Made by a program: the position numbers and the translations under genes. From Labia minor (lineage: Eukaryota; Arthropoda; Insecta; Dermaptera; Spongiphoridae): a stretch of 64,000 nt of DNA. The notes below the pieces were generated by a model, which searched no databases, was not told where the DNA came from, and worked only from the letters and a program-made list of their open reading frames with translations. The DNA is taken from the NCBI GenBank assembly GCA_963082975.1, contig OY720349.1, positions 43,381,962 to 43,445,961 of the forward strand, given 5' to 3'. Below, piece by piece: positions 16,292 through 30,393 of this stretch (the first letter of the stretch is position 1; each line of letters opens with the position of its first letter).

Positions 16292-16874
16292 AGGAGGTAT
16301 TGTTTTCACACCAAATTTCACATGTGGAGATTGTTACATATCTCCACGAATCATGCATTTTCTTTACAGAAAAAACTATTGTCTGTCCGTCCGTCCGTCC
16401 GTATAGAAGTGTACAGCTTGAACGGCTCAACGGATTTTGATGAAATTTGGTATATTTACTTAATGCATCAGTAGGATGAATTGATCAACTTTTGGTATAT
16501 ATCCATAAACCGGAAGTGATAGTATTAGCGATCGACAATAGGAAGGGGTTAAGGGTTATTTTCACACCAAATTTCACATGAGGAGATTTTTTACATATCT
16601 CCACGAATCATGCACTTTGTATTGGTTTTATCCTCGGGAAAATCATCTTCATTAGTTTTTTCTTAATTTACAATTATTCACTCAGCCATTCATGACGTCA
16701 CAGTCTGGTCTTGCATATATATTATAAATAAAATAAAATTAAAAATATTTATGTTCTATCCATATCTGTTTTTGATTGCATTAATAGATACATCTAAATT
16801 ATTTGAAATTGTTTCTGTAGCTGGAAATTAATTTACATCAAACCGTCGGTCGGTTCTGCGCCACAGGTCAACTT
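16292..16874 (-). repeat. Dispersed fold-back-family repeat, copy 1
   Basis: Reverse-orientation copy of a family seen five more times, whole or partial, in this window. It starts GGAGGTATTGTTTTCACACC and ends GCCACAGGTCAACTT. It contains a (GTCC)n tract at about 16382-16402 and the phrase GAACGGCTCAACGGATTTTG. No coding capacity. The outermost bases at the 5' side are missing relative to other copies. Confidence 0.8.
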
Positions 16875-17959
16875 CTTTTTATTTTAGAACCAAATTGTAA
16901 AAAATTTAGAAAAAAGGTCGGAATTGTTTAAGAGCCTCATAATCTCGCGGCACAGTGGTTGAGAATCACTAATAGTAAAGATAATTTAGAAACAAATTAA
17001 AATTGAAATGAAATATTTCAATTCATTTCTCTTTACTCAAAGCGAAAGTGAAAAAACTGGTGTATAATAAAATTATCTCAATTATAATTATAATAAGTTA
17101 TTAAAATAATAAAATAATTTATAATAAAAAATTATACAGAATTTATTGGTGACATATGAAAAATATTTTCCTGTAATGGCTAAAAAAAGTTCCCCGATCG
17201 TTGTCATATATGCAAGATTAAGTATTATGCTGATATCAATTTTTTTGCTCGTTACGAATATTTCATTATTATTCAATATGAATATTTATGATCTTATAAT
17301 CTCAGATATACAAGAAGTCAGGATATTATATAAATTTATTAAGTGCACCACTTTCTAATATAATAATTATAAATATTGGTAAATAAAATATTTAATTGGT
17401 AGTCAACAATAATTTAGGTAACTGGTATGCAGAATAAATGTATTCCGGAATAATTTAAAAAAAAATAATTCGTTACAAATAAAAATAATTTATAAAATCT
17501 CATATTGTTTAAATGAATATGTTATGTAAATATGTACATACATAAATATATAATATATGTTTACACTAATATCCAAAGTAGAACAAGTATAAGTATAATA
17601 TAAAATCATATATTATAAACTTACAATATTAATCATTTTAAGGAATATTTGATTGAGTGTAAGTTTTTGCATCCATCATAATATAAATGAAGGTTAGGAG
17701 AAAAAATATATATGAAAAAATGACGATGATCAATCATAAGATATTGTTTTTTTTAGATTCATATTATAGACATAGAAATAGACTAGTTCTCTCGTTCATT
17801 TATTTGCTGAAACTAAAGTTTAAAAATCTCATTTTTACAAAAACTTATTTTTGACTCATATATTTTCACATAGCTTAAACACACTAATTATAATGGTATA
17901 TTTTAAAAATACAAAAATTTAATTTATTAAAAAATAATTATATTAAGAACTTCAAAAGG

Positions 17960-18700
17960 AAAATATTTAGATCTATGCGCACGGCAGTGCGCCGGCCAAG
18001 TTCCAGCAAGCCGCGCGCATGCCGTAAGTATATTTACACGAATGGTTTGGAGTCACTTTTGACCCCCCTGTATCTCAGTGCCTATTGCAAGTACAGAGAT
18101 AAAATTTTATCTACGTAGTCATATACTAGAACTAAAGCAGTATGCCAAATTTCATAGTTATAGCTTCAGTAGATCCTGAAATATGATCCTGTGAAAATAG
18201 CTTATTTTGGAACTGATTCACTGATTGGTCAACAAAATTCTTAGGGTATTTCCAATTGTCCTAGCGCTATGAAATTTGGCATACAGGTCGTGTGTTATAA
18301 GTAGGTTAACAAAAAATTATGAAATTTAAGAAATCGGTCAAGCTTGAGTTGTTATAATCGAATATCAATGCGATTTTAACGAATTCAAACGAATTCATTG
18401 GTTTTGTCAGAAACTAATCAAGCTAGGTCTTCGAAATTTGGTACACCGATATTATTCACAGTTTGTAGATTTCTTTTAAAATTTCGTCAAAATAGGTTAA
18501 CCGGAAGTGGTACTTTACCTACACTGGTTGCGTTTACCTTTCAAGTAAAGTACCAGTTTGCTTCAAGATATTTGCTTCATATTTTGTATATAGATTTAAA
18601 AATATGAAAAAAATTCAGATACCAAATTTCATCATGATCTGACTACCGGAAGTGACATTTTACCTATACAAGTAGCGTTAGGTGTAAATTATAAATATAT
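17960..18700. repeat. Unclassified GC-richer repeat-like segment
   Basis: Starts with a GC-rich block containing an imperfect palindrome around GCGCACGGCAGTGCGCC (17978-17994). Several near-duplicate phrases follow: ATGCCAAATTTCATAG and ATGAAATTTGGCATAC, plus CCGGAAGTG twice (about 18502 and 18651). The style matches decayed insect transposons or retroposons. There is no open frame of note. A 70-codon frame at 17146-17358 upstream is probably chance. The rest of 16875-17960 shows nothing. Confidence 0.5.
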
Positions 18701-19020
18701 ATAATAGTGTTAAACCATTTTACTTTATAATTTAAATTAATTAGTTTGTTTATTTTTATTGTTATAACTTAACAGTTTCTATATAATTTTCAATTAATAT
18801 TAATAGTTCTAATTATTTATTATTCAATACAAGTTGGAAATTCAGAACTATAAAATAAAAGAACAAATAAAATTATCATATTTAATATATAAACAAATAT
18901 AATTTTAATTTAAAAAAATTTGCAATTTTTTTAAACACAAAATTACTTCAAAGGCTAAGAATGGACGCGGGCGCGGCACAAAAAGGAAAAAATAGGAAGC
19001 TTTCTTAAAAAAAAGTATTG

Positions 19021-19815
19021 AAATCTAATCAAAAACATACCTGTTAAAAAGGGGGCCAAGTTCCTATCGGCTATTTGTTTGCCTAAAAAAGGGTTCAAAT
19101 CCATCCCAATGCCAAGTTTAGATGCACTTCAAAATCATTCATAATCATTTTCATCAACAGCCTGATCCACTGGTAAACAAACATTTGGCATTCCCAAGAA
19201 TCGCCACCACACCCAGTCCTCCGCCTCCTGCATCCAGGCATGCCACTTTATTCACGTCAACGGTTCATCTGCCCGAAAAATTCACTTTACCATATACCCA
19301 ACTTAAAATATGGTATAGTTGTTAAAATACGTAGGTACTTGGTTTAAAATATCTACAATTTTAATACTTAGAATTAGCAGGTTAATTTATATATTTAAAT
19401 AATAAATATAATTATACAATTAATCTATTGTTTCGTACAGTACGAAAACCTGCCAAGTTCAAATTTCTAAGTATTATAATTTTAGATATTTTAAACCATG
19501 TATCTACGTATTTTAACAACTATACCATATTTTAAGTTGGGTGTATGGTAAAGTGAATTTCGGTCAGATGGACCGTTGACGTGAATAAAGTGGCATGCCT
19601 GGATGCAGGAGGCGGAGGACTGGGTGTGGTGGCGATTCTTGGGAATGCCAAATGTTTGTTTACCAGTGGATCAGGCTGTTGATGAAAATGATTATGAATG
19701 ATTTTGAAGTGCATCTAAACTTGGCATTGGGATGGATTTGAACCCTTTTTTAGGCAAACAAATAGCCGATAGGAACTTGGCCCCCTTTTTAACAGGTATG
19801 TTTTTGATTAGATTT
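19021..19815. mobile_element. Large fold-back element with exon-like sequence in both arms
   Basis: Arms of about 352 bp (19021-19372 and 19464-19815) are reverse complements with a few percent mismatch, separated by about 90 bp. The spacer contains a hairpin, GTTTCGTA / TACGAAAC, at about 19430-19448. Reading the right arm on the plus strand (and the left arm on the minus strand), one frame gives protein-like sequence: EAEDWVWWRFLGMPNVCLP, VDQAVDENDYE, then after two stops MDLNPFLGKQIADRNLAPF, ending at a donor-like AACAG|GTATGT. This may be a captured exon or a transposase remnant; I do not recognise it. Confidence 0.8.
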
Positions 19816-20807
19816 ATTTTTCTAAAACAGAAGGCAAAGGGTAAATAGAAGGAATCGTCTTCCCAAAATAGGACGGGTATCTCCGTAAATTTTATCAATA
19901 TGTTAAACAAAGTAAATTATAAATATAAAATTGAAGAAAATTAAAATTATATCTTATACAGTAAATTATTTATTTTTTATGTACTCCCATATAACGCCAA
20001 ACAAGATTACAATCCCTTCCACAAGTTATTCACTACTAGAGTCATCAGTTTCACAATTTCGAAAATTCACATTAAATATTACTTTTTTCCTCTTAATTAG
20101 AATACCTCTCCATTATAATAATAATCCACTTTCCTTAGTCTTAAAATTATTGTAGGTTGATTTAATTTTCATAAAAAAAAAATTAATTAATTAATTCTCA
20201 ATTTGAATATATATATATTGTATATATAAAAATATATGCACCCTCATTATCCGGGATTTCCATTAACCTGGGTTTCGATGAGGTAATTTTTATTCATACT
20301 CCTTCTTTAAATATGTATGTATGTGCAAATATATACAGGAGAATGCCGATTACAGCAGAATTATCTTGTGAAGGGCGATAAGAATTAATATTAGAAAATA
20401 ATTATTTAACAAAAAACGACAAAAATATTTCTGACATTTTCTCGAAATAAAATTTTAATTTAAACTAGAGTTTATTTTCGCACCTATAAAAATTGTTAAT
20501 TAATAATATGTTTATATATACATAGACATTTCTTAATGTAATTAAAAAAGTTTACATGACATTTTAAAAACAGTTTTTCTTATAGCCCTTCCCATTTAGT
20601 CAATAAAATATTGTGTTTCGATTATCCAGGGTTTTCAATTATCAGTGGACCACCTTCCCGTCATTACCCAGAATAATCAGAGTCCTATATATATATATAT
20701 ATATAAATTTGATATTTCATTGACCTTAGAAATTATTTTACGAATTAATTATATTTCCTATTATTTATCTCCAATAAAAATTAATTGGTTCAAAAATCTA
20801 GGAGAGA

Positions 20808-20845
20808 GAAAAAACAAAGAGAGAGAGGGAGAGGGGTGGGGGGTT
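20808..20845 (+). promoter_or_regulatory. GA-rich tract upstream of RICTOR
   Basis: An AGAGAGAGGGAGAGGGG-type purine tract lies about 140 bp before the RICTOR start codon, in a region less AT-rich than its surroundings. GAGA-type elements are common in insect promoters. Function is inferred from position only. Confidence 0.35.
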
Positions 20846-20979
20846 TGCAGAAAATGTAAATGACCTATTCTGGAAAAGTGTTTGTGTGGTGCGGAGATGC
20901 TATTTGTTCTATTGGCCACCAGAGCGCACAACAGTTTATATCTATGTCTAATGCTTGTGACAGTTAATGATTTGCTAAT

Positions 20980-23900
20980 ATGGCGTTAGCAAGTTATATG
21001 TTTCGTCGTCGAAATATTAGAATAAACCGGTCATATAGAAGTAAGTATTTTTATACTTTTTCAATACACAAAAAGTAAAATCATATTATTATTCATTATT
21101 TAAATATCTTTTCTTAATTTGCAGATCGACCTGAATTTGAAGAAGAAGTTAAATTAGATTTAAATCTAGGTAGTCATCACTTTATATTAAATTATAATCA
21201 CTAAAATTTTTAATAAATTAATTTCTAGATTCTTCAGAATTATATTATGATGTCTTGACAAATATTTGTAAAAAGGATTTGTTACATGGCAAGAAATTTT
21301 CATATATCAATGCTCTTGTCACATTGGTTTCAAAAGTTGACCCCACCACTTTAAAGGGAGGACCGTCAATTGAAGATATTTTATGCTGGTAAAAAATTTT
21401 ATAGAAAACATTTTTTATATAATTTTTAATAATTAATATAAAATATATAACTTTTTCTAACGTTTAATAATGAATTTCATATTCTCAATATTAATAATAA
21501 AATTTCATTTTAATTGTAATAAATTAATATTTTTTTATTATATTAAAGTTAATGGTGATATCTAGATGAACCCGAACTCATAAAAAAAAATTTATAAATC
21601 ATATGGATCTGAATAACTGATGTTCTATTTGATTAAATAAATAAAAAATATTAAGAGAGAGAATTTTAATCAAAGATTGAAATTACAATAATCCCTTACT
21701 CAAATATATTTACTAATTTTAATAAATATTTTATTTTGACAAAAGATTAATTATTTATAAGTATTGGATTAAAAATTAATTCCCCTAAATAAGTCATTAT
21801 ATTTAATTATTATTTTAAATATAAAGATTGGGATTCAAAAAAGGAACTGATAATTAATTCAAAAAATTCATATTTAAGAGAAAAATAAATTTATTTATTT
21901 TATAATAAAATAATTTTTTTTCATTTATTAGTTTACGCCTAGGGTTAATGCATGAAGTTACTCAAGTAAGAGCTGCAAGTTTACGATGCACAAGATATAT
22001 TGTAAAGACTGAAAAAGACGTTCATATTATAAATAAACTTTGTTATCCAACTTTAATATGCAGGTGAGATAAATGTACTATTTAAAAAACAACGGTTATT
22101 ATATTTATATTCTTTATAGGTGTCTAGATATAAATTTAAAAAACGCAATGGAACGCGTTCAGGCATTAAAGTTGATTCGACATTTAATAACAACAGATCC
22201 AGACTCTATACCTATAAATTTTGTAAGATCTTTATTATCAATTGCAGAAGGCGGGACCGAACAAAAGGATCGGATGGTCCGTGCAAGTCTGGCAACATTA
22301 GCTGAAATATGTAAATATAATATTCTAATTTTAATAAAATACAATTATATTCTAATTCTTTGTGTTTTTATTTATTCATTTTTTTTAAAGGTGTATTAAA
22401 TTCTTCACTTTTTATTGAATGTGGAGGTGTTTCTGCTTTAACACATAGTCTTTTGGAAAATTCTTTAGATCGTATTTCTGAGGCCCTTTGTGGTGCTCTC
22501 CTTTTCCTTCTTAATAAGCCTGAAACAAGAAGAAGAGCGAAAGTAAGGTTACAAATTCTTGCTGGACCTTATTGTGATTTTAATCTTCATGCCTCGCAAA
22601 ATCGGTACACTCATCACTAAATAAATAATTAATATTCTTAAAATTTAAAATATAATAGATATTATTATTAATTCTTAAACATTTATTTTTAATTGAAATA
22701 AATAGTTCGTAATATTTGTTTTAGAATAAAATGAGTTTTTGGTTTCCTTATTTGTTTTTTTCCCAAAATGAACTTGTCTTAATCAACTACCTCATTTTAT
22801 TCTAAGGTAACTTTGTTAAAGTCTTTATAATATTTGTTTTTAATATATTAGTTATTAATATAATGTAATAATAAATATATAATTTTTAGACTTTTTGATT
22901 ATTTATTTATATGTCTAGTATTAATTCCTTAATTGTTCTTTCTAGTGAAGAACGTGATTTACGATTTCAATGTACTCGAGTGGCTCTTTTAAGTATTTTA
23001 CGTTCTTGGCCAGGACTTTTACACTTTTGTAATCCTTCTGATTCATCATCTTTAAAAGCACTTGTTGATATCTTATATTTAAATCAATTAGATGTTCGAG
23101 TAAGTAATTTAAAATAATTATGTTAAATGATATTTATAATTACCTAAAAAATTACATTATTATTTTTAGAAAGCTATTTTAGAATTATTATATGAAGTAT
23201 TAAATTTAAATCAACCAGAATGGACTGATGAATTTTGTGTTGCATTAGAAGTTATTGACAATTCAAAAGGTCAAGAAACTTGGCGGCTAAACGAAGGGTT
23301 CGTTGCTGCTGAAGCAAAATATCTATTGCCCCATTTAGCAAAATATAGGTAATATAATTTTATAAAAACTTATTTATTTTATACCATTTGATAAAAATTT
23401 AATAAAAAATTTTAGGCCAAATCTTGTTGAAATCCATTTAGCTTTATTATTATATGCATTTCTTGAAGCAGGATTGGTATCTGCTATAGTAGAAGTAATA
23501 TTAACATCAGATACATTCATTTCAGTTCGAGCTACAATTTTATTAGGTAAGTTAATTTTGTTTTTAAATAAAAAAAATTCAAACTTATTCTAATTAAAAA
23601 TTTATTCTCGACAAAATGATTCTGTTTTTTAAATTTGCATTTTTAATTATAATAATATTCCGTGGATAACCTACAGGTTGTCTACAAATTTTTGTTTATA
23701 ATAAGTAATATATGTCTTTTTTTAAAATATAAAACAAATTGTATAAAAATTTTTAATATATTTCTTAGTGATTTTGATCTTTGAAAATGAAATTATATTT
23801 CTACAAACTAGTATAATATTTCATCGAAAAGACCTTAAAAAGATTTTTTAAACATGTCAATTCATTCAAAATACAAACAAGAGCAACTAAATTTTAAATG

Positions 23901-26900
23901 AGTTATCTTTAAACCAATATCTCAATTTTCATTTGATCTTTATTTGAAAACGATTTTATATTTTTCAGGCCAAATGTTATATATGATACATCGATTGGTT
24001 CCACCTGAATGCAGAGATCTCTCACCAGCAATGCCTGCATTACTTAATGTTGGGAATGATAGTGAAAGAAAAACTCGTGCTGCCAGTGCAATTTCAATGC
24101 TTGCTCAAGTAATTATATTATACTAAACTTTTATATATACTATTATAATATACTTTTATTTAATTTCTAAAATAATTATAATATATATCACATCATGTTT
24201 TGGCAGGTACATTCAGTATTAGGAAAACCATCATCGTATTCATCACTTTTTTTAGCTCAGCATTTACATCCGATTTTAACAAGCCGGCCTCGTTTACCCT
24301 CCTCATTAATAAGAGTTCAAGTACATGTTTTATTTCATGATATGTAAAAAACATATATTTCTATTATTAATTACATTTCTTTATATATATTTTAGCTCTC
24401 TTCAAAAGACATAGATGAAATGTTGAAAGATTCAGGAGTTCTTAATTTTAAAGATGGTCATGCATGGAATTGGCCTATTATTCGAGCTATTTTAAAAGTA
24501 ATTATTTTATTTATTTAAATTTTTTAAATATATATCTTATTTTTCCAACCTATATTTTATATATATATTATTAATTTTAGAATCGGAATGAGCCTTTTCT
24601 TCGTTTAGAAGATGGATCATCTCGTACTTTTATTAAACGGTTAGTTAACTATCTAAGACCTTCAAGTAATCGATTTTCACGATTAGAATTATCAACCAAA
24701 GATCGAACAAAATCACTTTCTGCTTGCGAATTAATTGACTTTCTTCTTGCTACAAGAGATGAGGTAAATTCCTGAATTTTTTTTCTTTAATTTTGAGTTT
24801 TAAAAAATAATGTTTTTATTTCATTAAAGAATATAAGTGGAACAAGTGAAGGTATCCGTCTTTTGACCGATTGCCTTGAAGATATTCATAAGCATTTATT
24901 AGATTTAATGGCGCCCAGTGAAAAATCTGCTCATGATTGCCTTTTCAGTCCATATAATGTGACAAATACTCATTGTCAAGATTATTTCCTTTTAATTGGA
25001 AGACTAAGCAAAACATCATTTGGTTGCCAATTGTTAGAACGTTGTAAAATATTTGAAGTGTAAGTTAACCCTTATCTTTAATATTTATATACAATAAATT
25101 ATTTAATAATATTTTGTAGATTCCTTGATCTGGTTACAAATACAAACCATGAATGTTATATTAAATTAATCATATCTTCATTAGACTATACACGCGATGG
25201 TTTATCTAGGTAAGTCTCTGATTATTTATAAACTTAAAAAAAACTAACTAATTTTTAAATCATTCAAAATTTTTTTTTTGATTTAATTTAAAATTATTTG
25301 ATATTTTATTTTCAGGGTTATTTTATCGAAAGTTTTAACTGGAGGTTCAGAGGCTGGACAATTATATGCTACCCAATTTCTTATTGTAGGAATGCGTTCA
25401 ATGCAGCAAGGATTTGAACGTTGGGGTCTTGAATTACTAGTCAATCAATTATATGATTCATCCAAATCGATTTCAATGATTGCTTTATCTCTATTGACTG
25501 AAGCTACCTACCACAAGGTAATTATCTTCATTATGTAAAAAATAATAATAATGTATTTTAATGAATGAATTCTTTTTTCAGCCATATCTTAAATCATTGG
25601 TTGCATTGAGACCATCTGTTCTTCATCTTGGTGATAGAGGCATGCTATTATTGGTGACTTTTCTTTCTACAATAGAAGGATTTTCTTACCTGCATGAAGC
25701 ACATTTTGTTACCACCCAATTGGAAAAATGGTATTCTTCATTTAATTCTCGGTAAGTATCTATCTATTTTTATTTTATTTATATTTTTTACTCCTAGATT
25801 CAAGGAATCAATGGGAATTTACTATTTTTTTTTTATTATTATTTATTTTTTTAATGTTATAAAATATAATTAAATTATAAGATTTATAAGATAAATAATT
25901 TAAATTTTTTAAATTTTTTAGTTATGTTTTTTTGGTCGAGGGTGATTTGCATGACTCCTTGACTTTACACCAAAGAAATGAAGATGGTCGTTATTCTAGA
26001 AGAAATTCGAATGTCCGTCCTCGTTTAAAAGACCTTTATGTTCCTCCACATCTTTATGGACAGTTGGCACAACATTCAGCAGGAATAAATATTCTTACAT
26101 CTCATGGGCATTTAACAGAACTCACACAGGTTACTATTAAAATATAAATAATTTCTACATTCATTATAGCTCTGCAAAATTACCACAACTCGAGCAGTCA
26201 TTATATCCTTAAATATTTAATTTTTTAAAATTTTTTTTTCTTTTGAAAATTTCTATAATTATACTTAAAATGATTATGAAGTAAAATATTTTTACAGAAG
26301 AAGATACCTGATAGGTCAAACACAATAGTAGAATTCTAAATTTTTTTTTTATCATTTTTAGTCAATTGTTGAAGGAAAGTCATCTTCAGTGGATGATATT
26401 CTTAAATTGAAAGCTGCCCTATGGGCAATTGGCCATATAGCAACTAGTGAATCTGGATCTTCGTTGGTATCGTCTTCTTTACCTCATATATGTAATTTAG
26501 CACGTGAATGCCCTGTTTTGTCATTAAGAGGAACTGCTGTCCATGCTCTATCCTTGTATGCAACTACAAGGTCTGGTGCTAGACTATTGGAAGAAAATGG
26601 TAATTTTCTTTTTCTTAATTTACATTAATGGAATATATTCTAAATAAAACTTGATTCAGGTTGGGCTGTGGTTCGACACGATCGGCATACAAAATGGCCC
26701 ATTCTTGAGGATTCTTCAAGCCAAATAAACTTTTCAATTGAAGAAGAGCAAAAGCCCTTAGACACATTTCCATCAAAAACTGTCTCTCCATTATTGAATC
26801 TCTTACCTAATTCCATTAACAGGCATAATAGAAGTTTAAGTGAATGTGGTCCTTTAATTCATTCACCTGATTGGCCAGCAACATCTTCGCCATTAAAGTA

Positions 26901-29900
26901 TATAAATATTATAATATATTTTTTAATAATTAAATTTTAAAGACTTTGAAATCATATAAATATGTCTTTTATTAATCCAGATCTACATTTTCAACTATAA
27001 ATTCAAAAATATTCGTTAAACCTCGTGCAGAGAGTGATTGTGGAGTTATAACCAACAGGTTAGGAGTTTTAAACATTAACTTTGATTTTGTATATAGAAA
27101 AAGCAGATTTATTCATGTTTATTAAATTTGAGTTTGTTTTAATAAACATTGTTTTTATTTTTTTTTTAGGCTAAGTCCAATTCTAAGTACTGGATCACTT
27201 GTTCCAACTTCTCAATTTCCAACCCCAAAAGAATTATGGAAGCTTAGTGTACTAGAGAATTTTAAATGTAATCTTATTTAAATTTGAATTGAATTAGAAT
27301 TGCTAGTGATAAATAAAATAATTTGAATAAATTCTAAAGATTTAATCTAATTAATTAATTAGAAAGTTGGTAGAAAATTTTGAGTTATGACAAAATCAAC
27401 TGTGAAATTGAAGAATTGTCAATCAATCATTGTCATCACAATCAATCAGGAATTCAGTGTTTTGATTTCATAATTTTTATAATAATTGTTAATAAACAAA
27501 GATAGCATTCATGCTTTACAATAATTGAAATTTATTTTCTTATAATTTGACTTTATTAAATATTACTCATAACATTTTACATTTTTCCATTTAAATTTTC
27601 TTCTGTTTAAGGTTCAGGCGGTTCTCCAGATACTAGATTAAGTTACCAGGATCATATTGGATATGCCACTTTAAGATCATTAAATAGGGCTAGAAGACCA
27701 CTTTTATCTGAGGAAGGTGCTACCGGAGGTTTACGTTCTCTTAAAGCTCGAAGTCTTGATCGAAATAATTCTCTTTTGCAGTAAGAAAAAAAATTTAAAA
27801 AAAAAATTATTAATTTATTAAAATAAATAATTTTTTTTAGTATGATGGAACTAGAGAGTTCTATGCTAGAGGGCCATTCTTTATCTTCACTTTCCACACG
27901 AACCTCTAACTCTATTCCTAAACGTAATTAAATATAATTATAGTTTATTACTAATTATTTAATATTTAATTGGAATCATTTTTATTTTTAGATGAAGATG
28001 TTATAGGCGAAGAATGTGGCGATTCATCATCATCATCATCAAAAGCAAATGAAATTCCTCAATGTTTCATGGGTATCACTCTCCCAATTGATATTAATTG
28101 GTTATTTTTATCAGAAGAAGATGAATCAATTTTTTCAAATATTAATTCCGAGATTCCAGAAGTTCCATCTACCACAACTAATCCTTTGTCTTCAGATTTT
28201 TTTGCACATGAACAAACAGGTATGATTAAAAAAATACTTATTTTATTAGTTGATTTGCATTAACAAATATTCATTAAGATATTTTTAATTATAGAAGTAA
28301 AGTCAATAAAATTAAAGCAAAGGCTGGCGTCTTGATATTTTTATATTCCAAATACAGGCTTGCACGCATGCATGTTGCAATTTAATTGAACATGATTAAA
28401 AATACATTCTTTCTACTCCCCATCCACAATTTTTCAAGTATTCCTTCCAATTTCATCTCAAATAAATAATCCATTTCCCCTATTCTAATTGAATTATAAA
28501 ATAATAACAAGTTTAATGTTATATTTTAGAATTAGAGCCTACTTCAAGTTCTGATTCAGAAATAGAATTATTGGACAGTGGTGCTGGGAGTGTTAAGAGA
28601 CCTTTTGGTTCTAAACACGAAGTTCATGAATGCATTCTCTGCTGTCGACATCGAACTAGAAAAATCTCAGCTAGTTCATATCATAGAAATCGAACAGGTA
28701 GGTTATTATTTCTTTTTTAGTTTTCTTTCTATTTTATATTTTTAATAAATATTAATATTAAAACCGAACATATTTTATAGATACCGAGAGTAGTTATGGG
28801 GGAGGTGAAAGTCCAGTTTTAGTTCCCCGTCGAAGAAGACGACATTCAAGAAACTCAAGCATTTGTTTATTGAATACGAATTCTGCTGGAGCCAGTATTG
28901 ATAGTAGTATTAGTCTCGATTTAGGTAAGTGATTTATGTCAATTCAGGTCATTTTTTCAAATATTATTCACTATTTGTTATATATATATTGTTATATATT
29001 ATTTGTTATATAGATGATAAATTTTAGAAAAATATTTAAGATCTCTCTATATGTATATCATTAAATATTCGATAATAATTTTTTTTTATTTGTCAATAAA
29101 ATTAAATTTTTAGTTATTTTTATAATTTTTAATCTTTACCCTTTTTTTATTACTAAATTATCTACCTGATAAAAATGAGTAAAGAAGATATGATCATACT
29201 TTATAAAATCTTCTTGCTTCAAAATTATTTAATTATTATAAGTAAAATTTAATTCTTCAAATATATCTTCAATTCATTATATATTCATTGTACTTTAAAA
29301 AAATATTATTAAATTAATATGATTTTTCAGCTGGCAAAAGTTCAGAAGACCAATACTCCTCTATATGGAATAATTCTAGATTTGTTCGAAAGGAAATTTT
29401 AAAACATGTGATACGTTTAAGTAATCCTGTTTGGATAAAGTCGTCTAAACAAGTACTTTTTCAGTAAGTTAATTTTTTTGCATCGTTAAAATATGAAATT
29501 GTGTCATTTTTTTTACTGTTACTGCTTAATTAAACGCAGTCTATGTGTTCGTTTTGAGAAATTGGATTAAAATACATTATTCCTCTATAGCGATATAAAA
29601 ATAAAAAACTAAGTGACGAAATTTAGATTGTTTAAATTTGCTCAAACCCCATCACTCTCAAAAGTCAAATGCCATGATTATCATTAAATATTTAAGTGTT
29701 TTTCTTAAATATTCAAGAATTATATATATATATATATATGCAAAATAAAATAAAACTAATAAATTTTAATTAATTATTAATTTTTTTTTAGATTAAAACA
29801 AAAATTTGGAAATATATTTCAAGATGTTTGTTTATACTCAGAAGTTAGCATAAAACTGGCAACTGCATCCTATCGACTCTCTGCAAGAAGATTAATTCAG

Positions 29901-30264
29901 GAGTTGTTTTACGATTTGACTTTTGAACAGGTAAGAAAAAGGTAATTTATTAATGATATAGATAATCTTAATCAATATATTTTTTATTTAGCTTTACGAT
30001 GATCCTCTTTTATTAATTCGTCCATCTGTAACAATCGAAAATAATTGTGAAACATCTCCAAATCCACGAATAAGTGTTCCATCACCACAACAGCCTACCT
30101 CTCCTCAACAATCTCAACCACTTTTATCATCTGTAAGAGAAGAAGATCAACAATCAACATCATCGCAAACCTCTTCACAAACAATCCCACCTCAACAACG
30201 TCAACGTAAACTTGCTACTTCATCACCATCAAGTCCATTTTTAGAAAAACCACCTCTCAAATAA
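20980..30264 (+). CDS. RICTOR: RICTOR, defining subunit of TORC2, 30 exons
   Basis: Exons: 20980-21040, 21125-21169, 21229-21388, 21932-22063, 22120-22310, 22391-22604, 22946-23099, 23170-23348, 23416-23546, 23969-24108, 24207-24320, 24396-24497, 24581-24763, 24830-25059, 25120-25209, 25316-25517, 25582-25751, 25922-26129, 26362-26599, 26660-26897, 26981-27058, 27170-27267, 27612-27780, 27841-27923, 27992-28219, 28530-28697, 28781-28924, 29331-29463, 29792-29930, 29992-30264. They total 4695 nt, all phases consistent: 1564 aa (human about 1708). The armadillo-like N-terminal half is clear (ERVQALKLIRHLI, RDGLSRVILSKVL, YVPPHLYGQLAQHSAG, KLKAALWAIGHIATSESG, VVRHDRHTKWPI). A serine-rich middle and GYATLRSLNRAR follow. 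The C-terminal zinc-site pattern H-x4-C-x2-C (HEVHECILC) and the later CLYSEVS cysteine are present. RICTOR positions TORC2 to phosphorylate AKT-type kinases. The N-terminus before exon 3 is the least certain part. Confidence 0.95.
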
Positions 30265-30358
30265 TTGAATTTTATATTACTATTAGAATTTTTTTATTAT
30301 TTATAACAAAAATAAAATAAAGTTAATATATACTTACATTTTAAATATATATATATAT

Positions 30359-30393
<35 letters not shown>

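Noticed and set aside
17088..17358. Overlapping opposite-strand frames of 62 and 70 codons with hydrophobic stretches
   Set aside because: No splice context, no recognisable domain, and hydrophobic codons are expected by chance in AT-rich DNA.
19082..19100. GGGTTCAAATCC resembling a tRNA T arm
   Set aside because: No flanking acceptor, D or anticodon arm can be folded; it is part of the fold-back arm coding-like sequence.
22073..22399. Continuous 108-codon frame in RICTOR read as one exon
   Set aside because: It includes intron sequence on both sides; the conserved ERVQALKLIRHLI block fits exon 22120-22310.
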